From Robiginitomaculum sp. (GTDB lineage Bacteria > Pseudomonadota > Alphaproteobacteria > Caulobacterales > Maricaulaceae): a stretch of DNA of 64,000 nucleotides. The notes below the pieces were generated by a model. The model was not told the DNA's origin. It saw only the letters and a list, made by a program, of their open reading frames with translations, and did not search any database. This document shows, one piece after another, positions 63,698 through 64,000 of this stretch. Within the stretch, counting starts at the first letter, position 1. Every line of letters starts with the position of its first letter. Where the stretch lies: contig JAJFFO010000020.1 in the NCBI GenBank assembly GCA_021776615.1, forward strand, positions 1 to 64,000. The letters run 5' to 3'. A program made the translations under genes and the position numbers.

Positions 63698-63720
63698 ATA
63701 GATTATCTGACTTCAAAATG

Positions 63721-63757
63721 TACATTAGCTGGCCTGCAGGGCAGGCCAGCTAATGTA
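63721..63757. terminator. Perfect 17-bp hairpin between alaS and icd
   Basis: TACATTAGCTGGCCTGC (63721-63737) and GCAGGCCAGCTAATGTA (63741-63757) are perfectly complementary around AGG. It separates two convergent genes. There is no T run directly after it, as with the hairpin near 4164. Confidence 0.75.
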
Positions 63758-63778
63758 GTGCTGAATTTTCCTGAGGCG

Positions 63779-64000
63779 TTATGCCTTGGCCATCTCATTT
63801 TCCAGGTTTTGCGCCACTTTTTCCAAGAATCCGGTGGTGGTGAGCCAACTTTGCTGTTCGCCAACCAACAGAGCGAGGTCCTTGGTCATGTGACCAGATT
63901 CAACCGTGCCGATGACTATTTTTTCCAAGATTTCCGCGAATTGTGTAACTTCTGGCGTCTTGTCCAAACGACCACGATGGGCCAAACCGCGAGTCCACGC
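63779..64000 (-). CDS. icd: NADP-dependent isocitrate dehydrogenase, C-terminal end (5' end outside the window)
   Basis: The last 73 residues of a TCA-cycle isocitrate dehydrogenase of the eukaryote-like NADP type. The frame stays open to the window edge and gives AWTRGLAHRGRLDK, then FAEILEKIVIGTVESGHMTKDLALLVG and WLTTTGFLEKVAQNL, matching the C-terminus of that family. The start lies beyond the window. Convergent with alaS across a strong hairpin. Confidence 0.93.
   Translation of the reverse strand, partial: AWTRGLAHRGRLDKTPEVTQFAEILEKIVIGTVESGHMTKDLALLVGEQQSWLTTTGFLEKVAQNLENEMAKA

Overview
The window reads as a stretch of chromosome from a free-living, flagellated, aerobic alphaproteobacterium. 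The indicators are a CckA-type hybrid kinase directly after fliQ-fliR-flhB and before recA-alaS, a GTTC-N7-GTTC SOS box upstream of recA, TTAACCAT (CtrA-like) sites, a TIGR02301-type protein, and a complete ccoNOQP-ccoGHIS set. A TonB receptor with a neighbouring esterase would fit the Hyphomonadaceae/Maricaulaceae or nearby families, but that rank is an inference from gene content only. Coding density is high. I see no phage, insertion sequence, integrase, CRISPR array, rRNA or tRNA.

Layout. 1-11.1 kb holds housekeeping and small genes: the 3' end of mdh, tag and ygfZ, an active-type dihydroorotase, several small secreted or membrane proteins (including a 59-residue superinfection-immunity-like protein), a DUF3179 protein, a thioesterase, and gatCAB, interrupted by two unrelated-looking membrane proteins. 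11.2-13.4 kb is pyrB plus a dihydroorotase-like partner that has lost its metal ligands. 13.5-18.0 kb is a TonB-dependent receptor with a lipoprotein carboxylesterase. 18.7-29.9 kb is an exopolysaccharide locus: Wza-like exporter, Wzz/GumC-like polymerisation protein, a CpsD-like protein with a degenerate P-loop, acyltransferase, Wzy/WaaL-like protein, two GT2 enzymes, deacetylase, Wzx-like flippase and a CelD-like acyltransferase.

30.5-38.4 kb is the cbb3 oxidase and its assembly genes, tightly overlapped, followed by a long secreted repeat protein of unknown function and a DUF2189 membrane protein. 40.9-49.6 kb is a fatty-acid or hydroxy-acid catabolic operon: SDR, APH-type kinase, three acyl-CoA dehydrogenases, SDR, MaoC hydratase, SDR and quinone oxidoreductase. 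The kinase and the third dehydrogenase look like the two halves of the eukaryotic ACAD11 fusion, which suggests a kinase-dependent route for hydroxyacyl-CoA. This is the most interesting system in the window. 49.6-54.8 kb carries a PLP dehydratase, a CE15-like esterase, a YceI protein and a DUF885 lipoprotein. 55-63.7 kb is fliQ-fliR-flhB, cckA, recA and alaS, and the window ends inside icd.

The genome uses strong hairpins between convergent genes (near 4.2, 13.5 and 63.7 kb) and carries palindromic REP-like elements near 0.8, 8.4 and 52.9 kb. Functions are assigned from motifs and family knowledge read by eye; no database search was run.
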